Of a stretch of 64,000 nt of DNA, positions 1-9,930 are shown in pieces. The position numbers and the translations under genes are program-made. How positions within the stretch are numbered: the stretch's first letter is position 1; the number at the start of each line of letters is the position of its first letter. The stretch comes from Gavia stellata (Eukaryota; Chordata; Aves; Gaviiformes; Gaviidae): the NCBI RefSeq assembly GCF_030936135.1, contig NC_082610.1, positions 21,772,428-21,836,427 on the forward strand, read 5' to 3'. The notes beneath the pieces are model-generated. The model was not told the DNA's origin. It ran no database searches and saw only the letters and a program-made list of their open reading frames with translations.

Positions 1-1732
1 GTTCCAGTTCCTGAAATAGCTGCTGGCGTTGTTCCTTTAGCTTCTCATACCGATCATTCAGTTCAATCAGCTGGGCTCGAAACAGTGGCAGGGTTTCTTG
101 GAGTTCCCTCTGCAAGCACGCGCCTTCCTCTTCTTTCCTCTGGAGCGCTAGCTTTGCCTCCTCATGTTCCTTCTCCAGCTGTTGACTTCTTTCTGCCATT
201 TCTCTCATGGCTTTCAGTTCACGCTCTGCTTCTTCCAGTTGGCTTTGAAGACAGACGTTTCTTTGGATGGCAGAATCTCGCTCGCCTGCCACTCGTGCTA
301 GTAGTCCTTTCAGGTCAAGGTTTTCCGCTTGAACCTCTTCTGTCAAAGCCATCTGCCCATGGAGGCGAGCATTTTCTTGAGCCAGGCGGGTGTTTTCATT
401 TGTCATCTCCGTGAGCTGCACCTGTAACTGCTCACGAGTTCGGCTGTGGGTGCTCACATCATAGGAGCCTTCTTCGTCTGCAGCCACTTGGGCCTGAAGC
501 TCCACAGCCGCCTTCCGTGAGGAGTCGTCCTGCTTGTCCTGCGCCAGCAAAGCTCCGTCAGCCTCTCCTGTTTCTCCATCGCTCTGCTGAGGAAACGATG
601 CCACACACAGTTCCTCAGTAGAGCGTCGGATGGGCAGTGGCACTCGAGTATTGATCAGGCGATTGCTGGCCACCTGCAGTTGCCTGGATCTTTCTTCCAG
701 CCGCGAGGCGAGGCCAGCTAGTTGAGCACTTTTCTGCCGCAGCCAATCTGCCTCCTTGCGGGCTTCTGGAGAGCCTTTCTTTTTCAGGAGGCGGCTCTCC
801 ATCTCAAGGGCCCTCTCTTGCCTCTCCAGGTCTTCCAGAAGACGCTGCAGGTGGGTGTTCTGCTCCAGGAGCTGGCTGCACGTGCTGCCAAGCAGCACCA
901 AGTCTTCCGCCTCTGGCACCTGGAGCTGAGCATCTGCCACTGCCTTGCATGTTGTTTGCTGCCCAGCACTGTGGCTTTCGGGCAGTCTTTCCTGTAGTGC
1001 CGCCAGGGCCCGGGGCCCGTTTCTGCCAGAAGAGCAGGAGCTCTGCATCTCCTGATGGCCCTGGTGCGCAGGAGGGCCTTCGGGCTGGGCCGTGCTGGGG
1101 GAGGCGGGCAGCTCGCCCTCCAACTGCTGCAGGATGTATTTGGTGAAGAGTGTCCTCTCCAGCTGCAGCTGGTTCTGGAGGTGGTGGATGCGGGCGGGCT
1201 GGTAGCCATCTCTCTCCCAGCAGAGCTTGCTGAGGACATCCTGGAGCTTGCTCCGGGCCTCCCTGCCGCTGCTGCTGGGCCTCACCATCTCCTCGGCCAG
1301 CTGCCGCTGCAGGGCCCGTGTCTGGCCAAGGGCGGTGGTGCACTCGTGCCGCAGCAGCTCCTGTTCCTCGCGGAGCTCAGCCTCCTTCCAGCGCAGCAGC
1401 TGGCGGGTCTCCACCACCCGCTGCCGCTGGTTCAACTCCAGAAGCCGCTGCACCTCCTGAGCCTGTCGCTGCTCCCACTCGGACTGGAGCCGCTCTGCCA
1501 GGAGCTGCTGCTCCCTGCCCAAAGCCGCCTTCAGCTCCCGGGTTTCGGTAGCGAAGCAGCGGCGCAGCTCCTGGGTGCGGTGCCGCTCTTCCTCCAGCTC
1601 AGCCCGTAGCGCTTCCAGCTCCCGCCTCTGCTCCTCCTTCTGCGCAAGGCTGCTGGGGGCCTGCACCGGGGCCCGGCGGGGCGAGGGGCGGCTGCGCGCC
1701 ACGAGCCCCCTGCCCGCAACATCCCGCGTTAT
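1..1732 (-). CDS. RIMBP3: RIMBP3-like gene copy 1, cut by the window edge
   Basis: This is the 5' part of the gene, about 577 codons, running off the left edge before the SH3 domain. It encodes the N-terminal and central coiled coils seen in the complete copies. Like copy 2, it has ATA at the codon that is ATG in copies 3 to 11 (plus-strand tat at 1730-1732), and alanine at residue 21 where copies 3 to 11 have glycine. It has a private Arg at residue 369, where the others have Gln. No in-frame ATG lies upstream before the first stop, so it either starts elsewhere or is impaired at initiation. The frame is otherwise open to the edge. Confidence 0.8.
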   Translation of the reverse strand, partial: MTRDVAGRGLVARSRPSPRRAPVQAPSSLAQKEEQRRELEALRAELEEERHRTQELRRCFATETRELKAALGREQQLLAERLQSEWEQRQAQEVQRLLELNQRQRVVETRQLLRWKEAELREEQELLRHECTTALGQTRALQRQLAEEMVRPSSSGREARSKLQDVLSKLCWERDGYQPARIHHLQNQLQLERTLFTKYILQQLEGELPASPSTAQPEGPPAHQGHQEMQSSCSSGRNGPRALAALQERLPESHSAGQQTTCKAVADAQLQVPEAEDLVLLGSTCSQLLEQNTHLQRLLEDLERQERALEMESRLLKKKGSPEARKEADWLRQKSAQLAGLASRLEERSRQLQVASNRLINTRVPLPIRRSTEELCVASFPQQSDGETGEADGALLAQDKQDDSSRKAAVELQAQVAADEEGSYDVSTHSRTREQLQVQLTEMTNENTRLAQENARLHGQMALTEEVQAENLDLKGLLARVAGERDSAIQRNVCLQSQLEEAERELKAMREMAERSQQLEKEHEEAKLALQRKEEEGACLQRELQETLPLFRAQLIELNDRYEKLKEQRQQLFQELE

Positions 1733-1850
1733 GGTGTCGGCCACCAAACGCTGCTGCCCAAGGTCAGCAAGTGTTGCGTTCCTGGGGCTGCGAAGCCAAG
1801 ACAGCGTCTGCCACGGCCGGGGCGGGTGAGCATGGCCTTACGTGCATGTC

Positions 1851-1960
1851 CTGGCCCCGAGCTCACAGTGGAGGGGAGGGGCAGCATGGCCTTACATGGT
1901 AGGACCTGGCCCCGAGCTCACAGTGGAGGGGAGGGGCAGCATGGCCTTATATGGTATGAC
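1851..1960 (-). promoter_or_regulatory. Promoter minisatellite of gene 1: two 55-bp repeats, one perfect CArG box
   Basis: Two head-to-tail 55-bp repeats, with a degenerate partial copy on the gene-proximal side. Each repeat has a GAGCTC, a GA-rich Sp1/KLF-like run and a core of form CCTTATATGG, which reads CCATATAAGG on the gene strand. That fits the SRF/CArG consensus CC(A/T)6GG and also contains a TATA-like TATAAG. The proximal core here is CCTTACATGG (one-off). It lies roughly 120-230 bp upstream of the start codon position. The promoter role is inferred from position. Confidence 0.5.
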
Positions 1961-4422
1961 CTGGCCCCTCTGCGCACAAAGGAGGGCGGGTGGCATTTTC
2001 CCCCAGAACAACGGAGAAGACAAAGAGGGGTTCCAAGCCATGCACAAGAGAACCAAGTGACCTCTTCTGTACAAGTGGGTTTGCTGCTAGAAGAAACCAG
2101 ACCAAGCTGGCTGAAAGCGGCAAAGTTGCAACAAAACTGTGCAAACAGCTATTAAATATTTCACCCCCACCTTGACATTCCTCTTCAAGACTGCCCTCAG
2201 AAATGGCCGGGGGGTCATATGGAGCTGTGAGCAGCCCCGGCCCACGCAGCACCCTCTGCACAGCAGAAGGAGCCTGCCCTGCCGGGGCTTGCTCTTCCCA
2301 GCCACAGCTGCTCCCCAAAATGCTGCGGGCGGCTCCCCGGGCAGGCTGAGTGCTGACCCTGGCAGGCGGCAGAGCCCCTGCCCCAGCACACAGCCCCCTG
2401 GGGCGTAGGGACCCTGCTTGGAAGGACTGTCCTGGGCAGCCCTGGGTGCACAGCCAGCTTCACGCCCCGCATCAGCCGTACCCGGGAGAAGGCAGCTCTC
2501 ATGGCCTGTCCCTCTGACGATGCAGTAGGGAAGCCGTGCTCAGCAGCACGTCTTCCGGCAACCTGGATAAACTGTGAGGCTTGTTCAGACAGATGCCTTG
2601 GATGTACCGGATTTTGGAGAGCCCTCCGGGATATTCATGTGCACTGCCCTGCAGCCAGCATCTTACCATGTAAAGACCTGTGAAGATTTCTCCCACCCTG
2701 GGAGCTCGGCTGTCCTGCCGCTAACCTCTCTCTGCGTCGCTCCGCTCCCCTCGCTGCCTGCAGGCAGTGCCCTCAGCCCTGCTGCGCTTTGCAGGGCAGC
2801 TGCTCCTGGGCAGAGCTGTCTCTCGCAAGCAATGCCCGCTTGCTATGAGCTGCCTCCGTCCCTGGAGCCCAGCCCAGCTCAGGAGCAGAGGCCCAGCCCA
2901 AGGCGTCACTTGCTCTGCCCCTTCTGGGCTCCCTGGAGATGTCCCAGGGGCTCCAGGGCTGCCAGCTCCTGAATGGCAGCAGAGTCACCCTTGGGGAAGG
3001 GACTTTTGAGCTGACTGCGCTAGTCACCGATTGTCCCTCTCTGAAGAGTGGAGAGAGACCGATTCCAAAAGCATGGTTTGTCCTTCCACAGCATGGCCGT
3101 CTATGGGAGCTGTAAACGTTCCCCTCTGGACACGGATATTCTTGAGCCGAAACAAAAAGAACATGCAGGCAGTGACAGGGAGCTGTTGGTTGGCCCTTGT
3201 GCCAGGCGGGGATTCAGCTGAAGCAATGCAGACATCTCATCCCCAGCTGGAAGCCCTCGGGAGGAAGCAGCATTCAGCTCCCCCCATGCAGCCCACAGAC
3301 CCCCACTGTTAAGGGGTGTCAAGCCTGGCCACCACTTCCAGCCACTCCGGCCCAGCACCCCCTCGTGCCATGCCGCTGGAGCCCAGTACAGACCAGGAGC
3401 ACCCAGTAGAGTTCTGCCTGGCTGCTGGAGCCCAGCCCGGTGCCTGGGGACCTGGAGCCTTTGCCCAGGCTGAGGGATGCAGCTGCCACTTTTCCGCGTG
3501 CAGCTGTTACTTGTAGCGAAGCTGAGCGTGCATCCCAGAGATTCACACGCACAGACGCACAGACGCACGGACGTGGACACGCAGAGGACATTGACACGGC
3601 CAGTCACACAGACTGCCACAGATGAGGCGCTGCCGTCAACAGCACCCACACGCAGGACTCGCATAAAACACAAACAGAGGCGGCCATGTCCCCTCCTCCT
3701 CGTGGGCTGCCAGAGGCAGGAGGCCGCTAGTGTAGGCACACCCACACACACACATGCCCACAGGACACTCTCTACCTTCACAAGCGCACGCATGTGCATG
3801 GGTCCCCTGAGTACTGGCAGAGCCCCCCTTGGTCCCCCGGTACCCCTGCCCGGACCCCAGCCCTCTGACCCATCCCACGGGTCCCCTACTCGCTGCCTGG
3901 TCCCTCTAGGTGCTCCCTGCAAACATTCAGCACTCCCACATCTGTCCCGCAGGCACCCAACACTCGCCCGTCTCCCCAGGTGCCAGCGTGGGCCCTCTGC
4001 CTGCCTGATATCCCAGTCCGGACGCGAGGCCCCGCCTAGTCACCAGCTGCTCCAGCTTGAAGTTTGCTGGTGAAATCACACGCACACCCCCTGCACCCCG
4101 GGTTTGGGGAAGATGCAGACACTCACAGAGCCTCTTACTTGCCTCCCTTGTGCTGGTCCCCCCCTGAGGTGGTTTTCAGGACACACACCGTTCCCAGCCC
4201 CGTGCCTGCTGGCCGAGACCCCCACTCGCTCCAGTAGCTGCACCGGGACCCATACCAGTAGCTGGCACCACAAGCCAGGGCTGCCTACACCCCCTGCTTG
4301 GCTGCGGTAGCTGGCAGCCAGTCCACCCACGCCAGCTCCCCCTGTAACCGGCACATCGTCCTTCCAGTTCCCACACACATGGCTTGAGAGTGAGATGACA
4401 CAGAGAGATCGTTCAGGAAAAA

Positions 4423-4428
4423 TTTAAT
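4423..4428 (-). terminator. ATTAAA poly(A) signal of the array gene (copy 2; same place in every unit)
   Basis: On the minus strand an ATTAAA hexamer lies about 43 nt beyond the stop codon, and a GU-rich stretch (plus-strand ccacacacatgg, about 4367-4381) follows about 45 nt further. This fits a normal vertebrate cleavage signal. Equivalent hexamers are at 15977, 20805, 25688, 30572, 35456, 40341, 45170, 49999 and 61556 (left ends). Confidence 0.6.
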
Positions 4429-4470
4429 AAGAAGGTATAAGAAGACAGGACAGACAGCATCTGTGTCCTG

Positions 4471-6561
4471 CTACCAATCACTTGTCCCTGGAGAGTCTCC
4501 GCTGGCATCAGGTTGTCCCTCATCTGAAACTTCTTCAACAAGATTAGAGGGGACGAATCCTCTTGTGCCATCGGTCAGCTCTCCCACATACCAGCCGTCT
4601 TCATCCACGTCTCCAAAGACGTACACGTATTGTCCAGCAACTAGAGGAAGCTCTAGTTCAGGCCGCTCGTTGGGACCATCGAAAGGATCATAGCTGTATC
4701 GAGCTATGAACGCTCGAAGCTCTGCCGGTTGTTTTCTCATCGCCTCCAGCAGGAGGGACTCCTTGTCTGCTACCAGGTTAGCCTGGCACGGCCTGGAAAC
4801 GCTACGCTTGGATCTTGCTCTTTCCAGCCGTTCCAGTTCCTGAAATAGCTGCTGGCGTTGTTCCTTTAGCTTCTCATACCGATCATTCAGTTCAATCAGC
4901 TGGGCTCGAAACAGTGGCAGGGTTTCTTGGAGTTCCCTCTGCAAGCACGCGCCTTCCTCTTCTTTCCTCTGGAGCGCTAGCTTTGCCTCCTCATGTTCCT
5001 TCTCCAGCTGTTGACTTCTTTCTGCCATTTCTCTCATGGCTTTCAGTTCACGCTCTGCTTCTTCCAGTTGGCTTTGAAGACAGACGTTTCTTTGGATGGC
5101 AGAATCTCGCTCGCCTGCCACTCGTGCTAGTAGTCCTTTCAGGTCAAGGTTTTCCGCTTGAACCTCTTCTGTCAAAGCCATCTGCCCATGGAGGCGAGCA
5201 TTTTCTTGAGCCAGGCGGGTGTTTTCATTTGTCATCTCCGTGAGCTGCACCTGTAACTGCTCACGAGTTCGGCTGTGGGTGCTCACATCATAGGAGCCTT
5301 CTTCGTCTGCAGCCACTTGGGCCTGAAGCTCCACAGCCGCCTTCCGTGAGGAGTCGTCCTGCTTGTCCTGCGCCAGCAAAGCTCCGTCAGCCTCTCCTGT
5401 TTCTCCATCGCTCTGCTGAGGAAACGATGCCACACACAGTTCCTCAGTAGAGCGTTGGATGGGCAGTGGCACTCGAGTATTGATCAGGCGATTGCTGGCC
5501 ACCTGCAGTTGCCTGGATCTTTCTTCCAGCCGCGAGGCGAGGCCAGCTAGTTGAGCACTTTTCTGCCGCAGCCAATCTGCCTCCTTGCGGGCTTCTGGAG
5601 AGCCTTTCTTTTTCAGGAGGCGGCTCTCCATCTCAAGGGCCCTCTCTTGCCTCTCCAGGTCTTCCAGAAGACGCTGCAGGTGGGTGTTCTGCTCCAGGAG
5701 CTGGCTGCACGTGCTGCCAAGCAGCACCAAGTCTTCCGCCTCTGGCACCTGGAGCTGAGCATCTGCCACTGCCTTGCATGTTGTTTGCTGCCCAGCACTG
5801 TGGCTTTCGGGCAGTCTTTCCTGTAGTGCCGCCAGGGCCCGGGGCCCGTTTCTGCCAGAAGAGCAGGAGCTCTGCATCTCCTGATGGCCCTGGTGCGCAG
5901 GAGGGCCTTCGGGCTGGGCCGTGCTGGGGGAGGCGGGCAGCTCGCCCTCCAACTGCTGCAGGATGTATTTGGTGAAGAGTGTCCTCTCCAGCTGCAGCTG
6001 GTTCTGGAGGTGGTGGATGCGGGCGGGCTGGTAGCCATCTCTCTCCCAGCAGAGCTTGCTGAGGACATCCTGGAGCTTGCTCCGGGCCTCCCTGCCGCTG
6101 CTGCTGGGCCTCACCATCTCCTCGGCCAGCTGCCGCTGCAGGGCCCGTGTCTGGCCAAGGGCGGTGGTGCACTCGTGCCGCAGCAGCTCCTGTTCCTCGC
6201 GGAGCTCAGCCTCCTTCCAGCGCAGCAGCTGGCGGGTCTCCACCACCCGCTGCCGCTGGTTCAACTCCAGAAGCCGCTGCACCTCCTGAGCCTGTCGCTG
6301 CTCCCACTCGGACTGGAGCCGCTCTGCCAGGAGCTGCTGCTCCCTGCCCAAAGCCGCCTTCAGCTCCCGGGTTTCGGTAGCGAAGCAGCGGCGCAGCTCC
6401 TGGGTGCGGTGCCGCTCTTCCTCCAGCTCAGCCCGTAGCGCTTCCAGCTCCCGCCTCTGCTCCTCCTTCTGCGCAAGGCTGCTGGGGGCCTGCACCGGGG
6501 CCCGGCGGGGCGAGGGGCGGCTGCGCGCCACGAGCCCCCTGCCCGCAACATCCCGCGTTAT
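4471..6561 (-). CDS. RIMBP3: RIMBP3-like coiled-coil/SH3 protein, copy 2 (start codon changed to ATA)
   Basis: Residues are numbered from the codon that is ATG in nine copies; here it is ATA (plus-strand tat at 6559-6561). The next in-frame ATG is near residue 149, so initiation is doubtful. Domains: a short basic N-terminus, coiled coil at about 30-180 with the RIMBP3-type block RQLLRWKEAEL, a Ser/Gln-rich linker at about 205-260, coiled coils at about 285-365 and 430-585, then an SH3 domain at about 616-679. The SH3 shows ARYSYDPF, an acidic loop ending in DEDGWY, and GFVPSNLV, which are RIM-BP first-SH3 features. It ends 17 residues later. Human RIMBP3 is over 1,600 residues, intronless and linked to the spermatid manchette; FN3 repeats and later SH3 domains are missing here. 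TSPOAP1 (RIM-BP1) is the alternative relative. Signature: A21, N101, R143, H183, C376, E446, H458, R561. Confidence 0.8.
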   Translation of the reverse strand: MTRDVAGRGLVARSRPSPRRAPVQAPSSLAQKEEQRRELEALRAELEEERHRTQELRRCFATETRELKAALGREQQLLAERLQSEWEQRQAQEVQRLLELNQRQRVVETRQLLRWKEAELREEQELLRHECTTALGQTRALQRQLAEEMVRPSSSGREARSKLQDVLSKLCWERDGYQPARIHHLQNQLQLERTLFTKYILQQLEGELPASPSTAQPEGPPAHQGHQEMQSSCSSGRNGPRALAALQERLPESHSAGQQTTCKAVADAQLQVPEAEDLVLLGSTCSQLLEQNTHLQRLLEDLERQERALEMESRLLKKKGSPEARKEADWLRQKSAQLAGLASRLEERSRQLQVASNRLINTRVPLPIQRSTEELCVASFPQQSDGETGEADGALLAQDKQDDSSRKAAVELQAQVAADEEGSYDVSTHSRTREQLQVQLTEMTNENTRLAQENARLHGQMALTEEVQAENLDLKGLLARVAGERDSAIQRNVCLQSQLEEAERELKAMREMAERSQQLEKEHEEAKLALQRKEEEGACLQRELQETLPLFRAQLIELNDRYEKLKEQRQQLFQELERLERARSKRSVSRPCQANLVADKESLLLEAMRKQPAELRAFIARYSYDPFDGPNERPELELPLVAGQYVYVFGDVDEDGWYVGELTDGTRGFVPSNLVEEVSDEGQPDASGDSPGTSDW

Positions 6562-6679
6562 GGTGTCGGCCACCAAACGCTGCTGCCCAAGGTCAGCAAG
6601 TGTTGCGTTCCTGGGGCTGCGAAGCCAAGACAGCGTCTGCCACGGCCGGGGCGGGTGAGCATGGCCTTACGTGCATGTC

Positions 6680-6789
6680 CTGGCCCCGAGCTCACAGTGG
6701 AGGGGAGGGGCAGCATGGCCTTACATGGTAGGACCTGGCCCCGAGCTCACAGTGGAGGGGAGGGGCAGCATGGCCTTATATGGTATGAC
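6680..6789 (-). promoter_or_regulatory. Promoter minisatellite of gene 2: two repeats, one perfect CArG box
   Basis: Same structure as for gene 1. The perfect core CCTTATATGG is at 6774-6783, and the gene-proximal repeat has the one-off CCTTACATGG. Confidence 0.5.
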
Positions 6790-9194
6790 CTGGCCCCTCT
6801 GCGCACAAAGGAGGGCGGGTGGCATTTTCCCCCAGAACAACGGAGAAGACAAAGAGGGGTTCCAAGCCATGCGCAAGAGAACCAAGTGACCTCTTCTGTA
6901 CAAGTGGGTTTGCTGCTAGAAGAAACCAGACCAAACTGGCTGAAAGCGGCAAAGTTGCAACAAAACTGTGCAAACAGCTATTAAATATTTCACCCCCACC
7001 TTGACATTCCTCTTCAAGACTGCCCTCAGAAATGGCCGGGGGGTCATATGGAGCTGTGAGCAGCCCCGGCCCACGCAGCACCCTCTGCACAGCAGAAGGA
7101 GCCTGCCCTGCCGGGGCTTGCTCTTCCCAGCCACAGCTGCTCCCCAAAATGCTGCGGGCGGCTCCCCGGGCAGGCTGAGTGCTGACCCTGGCAGGCGGCA
7201 GAGCCCCTGCCCCAGCACACAGCCCCCTGGGGCGTAGGGACCCTGCTTGGAAGGACTGTCCTGGGCAGCCCTGGGTGCACAGCCAGCTTCACGCCCCGCA
7301 TCAGCCGTACCCGGGAGAAGGCAGCTCTCATGGCCTGTCCCTCTGACGATGCAGTAGGGAAGCCGTGCTCAGCAGCACGTCTTCCGGCAACCTGGATAAA
7401 CTGTGAGGCTTGTTCAGACAGATGCCTTGGATGTACCGGATTTTGGAGAGCCCTCCGGGATATTCATGTGCACTGCCCTGCAGCCAGCATCTTACCATGT
7501 AAAGACCTGTGAAGATTTCTCCCACCCTGGGAGCTCGGCTGTCCTGCCGCTAACCTCTCTCTGCGTCGCTCCGCTCCCCTCGCTGCCTGCAGGCAGTGCC
7601 CTCAGCCCTGCTGCGCTTTGCAGGGCAGCTGCTCCTGGGCAGAGCTGTCTCTCGCAAGCAATGCCCGCTTGCTATGAGCTGCCTCCGTCCCTGGAGCCCA
7701 GCCCAGCTCAGGAGCAGAGGCCCAGCCCAAGGCGTCACTTGCTCTGCCCCTTCTGGGCTCCCTGGAGATGTCCCAGGGGCTCCAGGGCTGCCAGCTCCTG
7801 AATGGCAGCAGAGTCACCCTTGGGGAAGGGACTTTTGAGCTGACTGCGCTAGTCACCGATTGTCCCTCTCTGAAGAGTGGAGAGAGACCGATTCCAAAAG
7901 CATGGTTTGTCCTTCCACAGCATGGCCGTCTATGGGAGCTGTAAACGTTCCCCTCTGGACACGGATATTCTTGAGCCGAAACAAAAAGAACATGCAGGCA
8001 GTGACAGGGAGCTGTTGGTTGGCCCTTGTGCCAGGCGGGGATTCAGCTGAAGCAATGCAGACATCTCATCCCCAGCTGGAAGCCCTCGGGAGGAAGCAGC
8101 ATTCAGCTCCCCCCATGCAGCCCACAGACCCCCACTGTTAAGGGGTGTCAAGCCTGGCCACCACTTCCAGCCACTCCGGCCCAGCACCCCCTCGTGCCAT
8201 GCCGCTGGAGCCCAGTACAGACCAGGAGCACCCAGTAGAGTTCTGCCTGGCTGCTGGAGCCCAGCCCGGTGCCTGGGGACCTGGAGCCTTTGCCCAGGCT
8301 GAGGGATGCAGCTGCCACTTTTCCGCGTGCAGCTGTTACTTGTAGCGAAGCTGAGCGTGCATCCCAGAGATTCACACGCACAGACGCACAGACGCACGGA
8401 CGTGGACACGCAGAGGACATTGACACGGCCAGTCACACAGACTGCCACAGATGAGGCGCTGCCGTCAACAGCACCCACACGCAGGACTCGCATAAAACAC
8501 AAACAGAGGCGGCCATGTCCCCTCCTCCTCGTGGGCTGCCAGAGGCAGGAGGCCGCTAGTGTAGGCACACCCACACACACACATGCCCACACAACACTCT
8601 CTACCTTCACAAGCGCACGCATGTGCATGGGTCCCCTGAGTACTGGCAGAGCCCCCCTTGGTCCCCCGGTACCCCTGCCCGGACCCCGGCCCTCTGACCC
8701 ACCCCACGGGTCCCCTACTCGCTGCCTGGTCCCTCTAGGTGCTCCCTGCAAACATTCAGCACTCCCACATCTGTCCCGCAGGCACCCAACACTCGCCCGT
8801 CTCCCCAGGTGCCAGCGTGGGCCCTCTGCCTGCCTGATATCCCAGTCCGGACGCGAGGCCCCGCCTAGTCACCAGCTGCTCCAGCTTGAAGTTTGCTGGT
8901 GAAATCACACGCACACCCCCTGCACCCCGGGTTTGGGGAAGATGCAGACACTCACAGAGCCTCTTACTTGCCTCCCTTGTGCTGGTCCCCCCCTGAGGTG
9001 GTTTTCAGGACACACACCGTTCCCAGCCCCGTGCCTGCTGGCCGAGACCCCCACTCGCTCCAGTAGCTGCACCGGGACCCATACCAGTAGCTGGCACCAC
9101 AAGCCAGGGCTGCCTACACCCCCTGCTTGGCTGCGGTAGCTGGCAGCCAGTCCACCCACGCCAGCTCCCCCTGTAACCGGCACATCGTCCTTCC

Positions 9195-9199
9195 AGTTC
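9195..9199. repeat. Left target-site duplication of the left provirus (agttc)
   Basis: agttc here and at 15920-15924. Unoccupied units have a single copy (for example in ccttccagttcccacac before gene 2), which confirms a 5-bp duplication. Confidence 0.95.
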
Positions 9200-9818
9200 T
9201 GTGCTGGTTTTGGCTGGGATGGGGTTAACTTTCTTCATAGCAGCTAGTATGGGGCTGTGTTTTGGATTGTATGGGGCTGTGTTTTGGATTTGGGGTGGAA
9301 ACAATGTTGATAAAGCAGGAATGTTTTAGTTACTGCTGAGCAGGGCTCACACAGCACCAAGGCCTTTTCTGCTCCTCACCCCACCCCACCAGCGAGTGGG
9401 CTGGGGGTGCACGGGAAGTTGGGAGGGGACACAGCCGGGACAGCTGACCCCAACTGACCAAAGGGATATTCCATACCATATGACATCATGCTCAGTATAT
9501 AAATCCGGGGGAGGAAGAGGGAAGGTGGGGACATTCGGAGTAATGGCGTTTGTCTTCCCGAGCAACCGCTACGCGTGATAGAACCCTGCTTCCCTGCAGA
9601 TAGCTGAACACCTGCCTGCCGACGGGAAGCGGTGAATTAATTCCTTCTTTCGCTTTGCTTCTCCGCGCAGTGTTCTTTTGCTCTACCTATTAAACTGTTT
9701 TTATCTCAGCCCATGAGTTTTCTCACTTTTACTCTTCTGGTTCTCTCCCCCACCCCACCTGGGGGGAGTGAGTGAGCGGCTGTGTGGTGATTAGTCCGGC
9801 TGGGCTTAAACCACGACA
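9200..9818 (+). repeat. 5' LTR of the left provirus
   Basis: 619 bp. It has a TATA box (tatataaa, about 9496-9503) and an ATTAAA poly(A) signal at 9689-9694. A 22-bp direct repeat at 9247-9268 and 9269-9290 is present in all four LTRs here and may mark a subfamily. Confidence 0.93.
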
Positions 9819-9826
9819 GTCCTTTT

Positions 9827-9844
9827 TGGCGCCCAACGTGGGGC
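9827..9844 (+). other. Primer binding site, tRNA-Lys (1,2) type
   Basis: TGGCGCCCAACGTGGGGC lies 8 bp after the 5' LTR. This 18-mer is the known complement of the 3' end of tRNA-Lys1,2, as used by several betaretroviruses and lentiviruses. The ERV-L group was named for a tRNA-Leu site, so the primer is a point of interest. Confidence 0.85.
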
Positions 9845-9930
9845 TTGAAGGGTTTGACATAATAACAGATTCAACAGAACTTCTATCCTTTAAAAGTTAT
9901 AGGTCAACATTAGTCTGTTTAATTTGCACC

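Larger units (their letters stand above)
1733..4470. other. Spacer between genes 1 and 2: promoter repeats, then GC-rich non-coding DNA
   Basis: The right flank of gene 1 holds its presumed 5' region with the 55-bp minisatellite (1851-1960). Beyond it is about 2.5 kb of GC-rich DNA. A CA-rich stretch at about 3542-3600 has an imperfect ACGCACAG repeat, and a short (CA)n tract lies near 3740. Many short frames run through it on both strands, but none shows a recognisable domain, and several change length between units. I see no RNA gene or second gene. Confidence 0.6.
6562..9199. other. Spacer 5' of gene 2, ending at the left provirus
   Basis: Same content as spacer 1: promoter minisatellite at 6680-6789, then GC-rich non-coding DNA. 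It ends in the target-site copy agttc at 9195-9199. The variant atcacac near 8903 is shared with the spacers left of genes 2, 5, 6 and 7; the right provirus instead has the ggcacgc form on its left side. Confidence 0.6.

Noticed and set aside
1055-1609. Long plus-strand frames (for example 184 codons) opposite the gene in every unit
   Set aside because: They are the antisense shadow of the Leu/Gln/Glu-rich coiled-coil code and have leucine-rich low-complexity translations.
2499-2696. A 65-codon minus-strand frame with a protein-like composition, possibly an exon
   Set aside because: It is disturbed by a one-base loss in the unit of gene 4 and its start is absent in the units of genes 5 and 6. 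I recognise no family and see no convincing splice sites.
3540-3600. CRISPR-like or satellite array in the CA-rich stretch
   Set aside because: The repeat is a short imperfect ACGCACAG tract without regular spacers, a simple-sequence region in vertebrate DNA.
3101-3922. A 273-codon minus-strand frame in the spacer, recurring in several units
   Set aside because: It has no recognisable domain, runs through CA-rich low-complexity DNA, and is cut to about 182 codons in many units, so it behaves as an accidental frame carried by the repeat.
6574-6576. A longer 701-codon reading of the gene starting at TTG
   Set aside because: TTG is not a usual vertebrate start. An ATG in fair context lies five codons inside in nine copies, so I used that.
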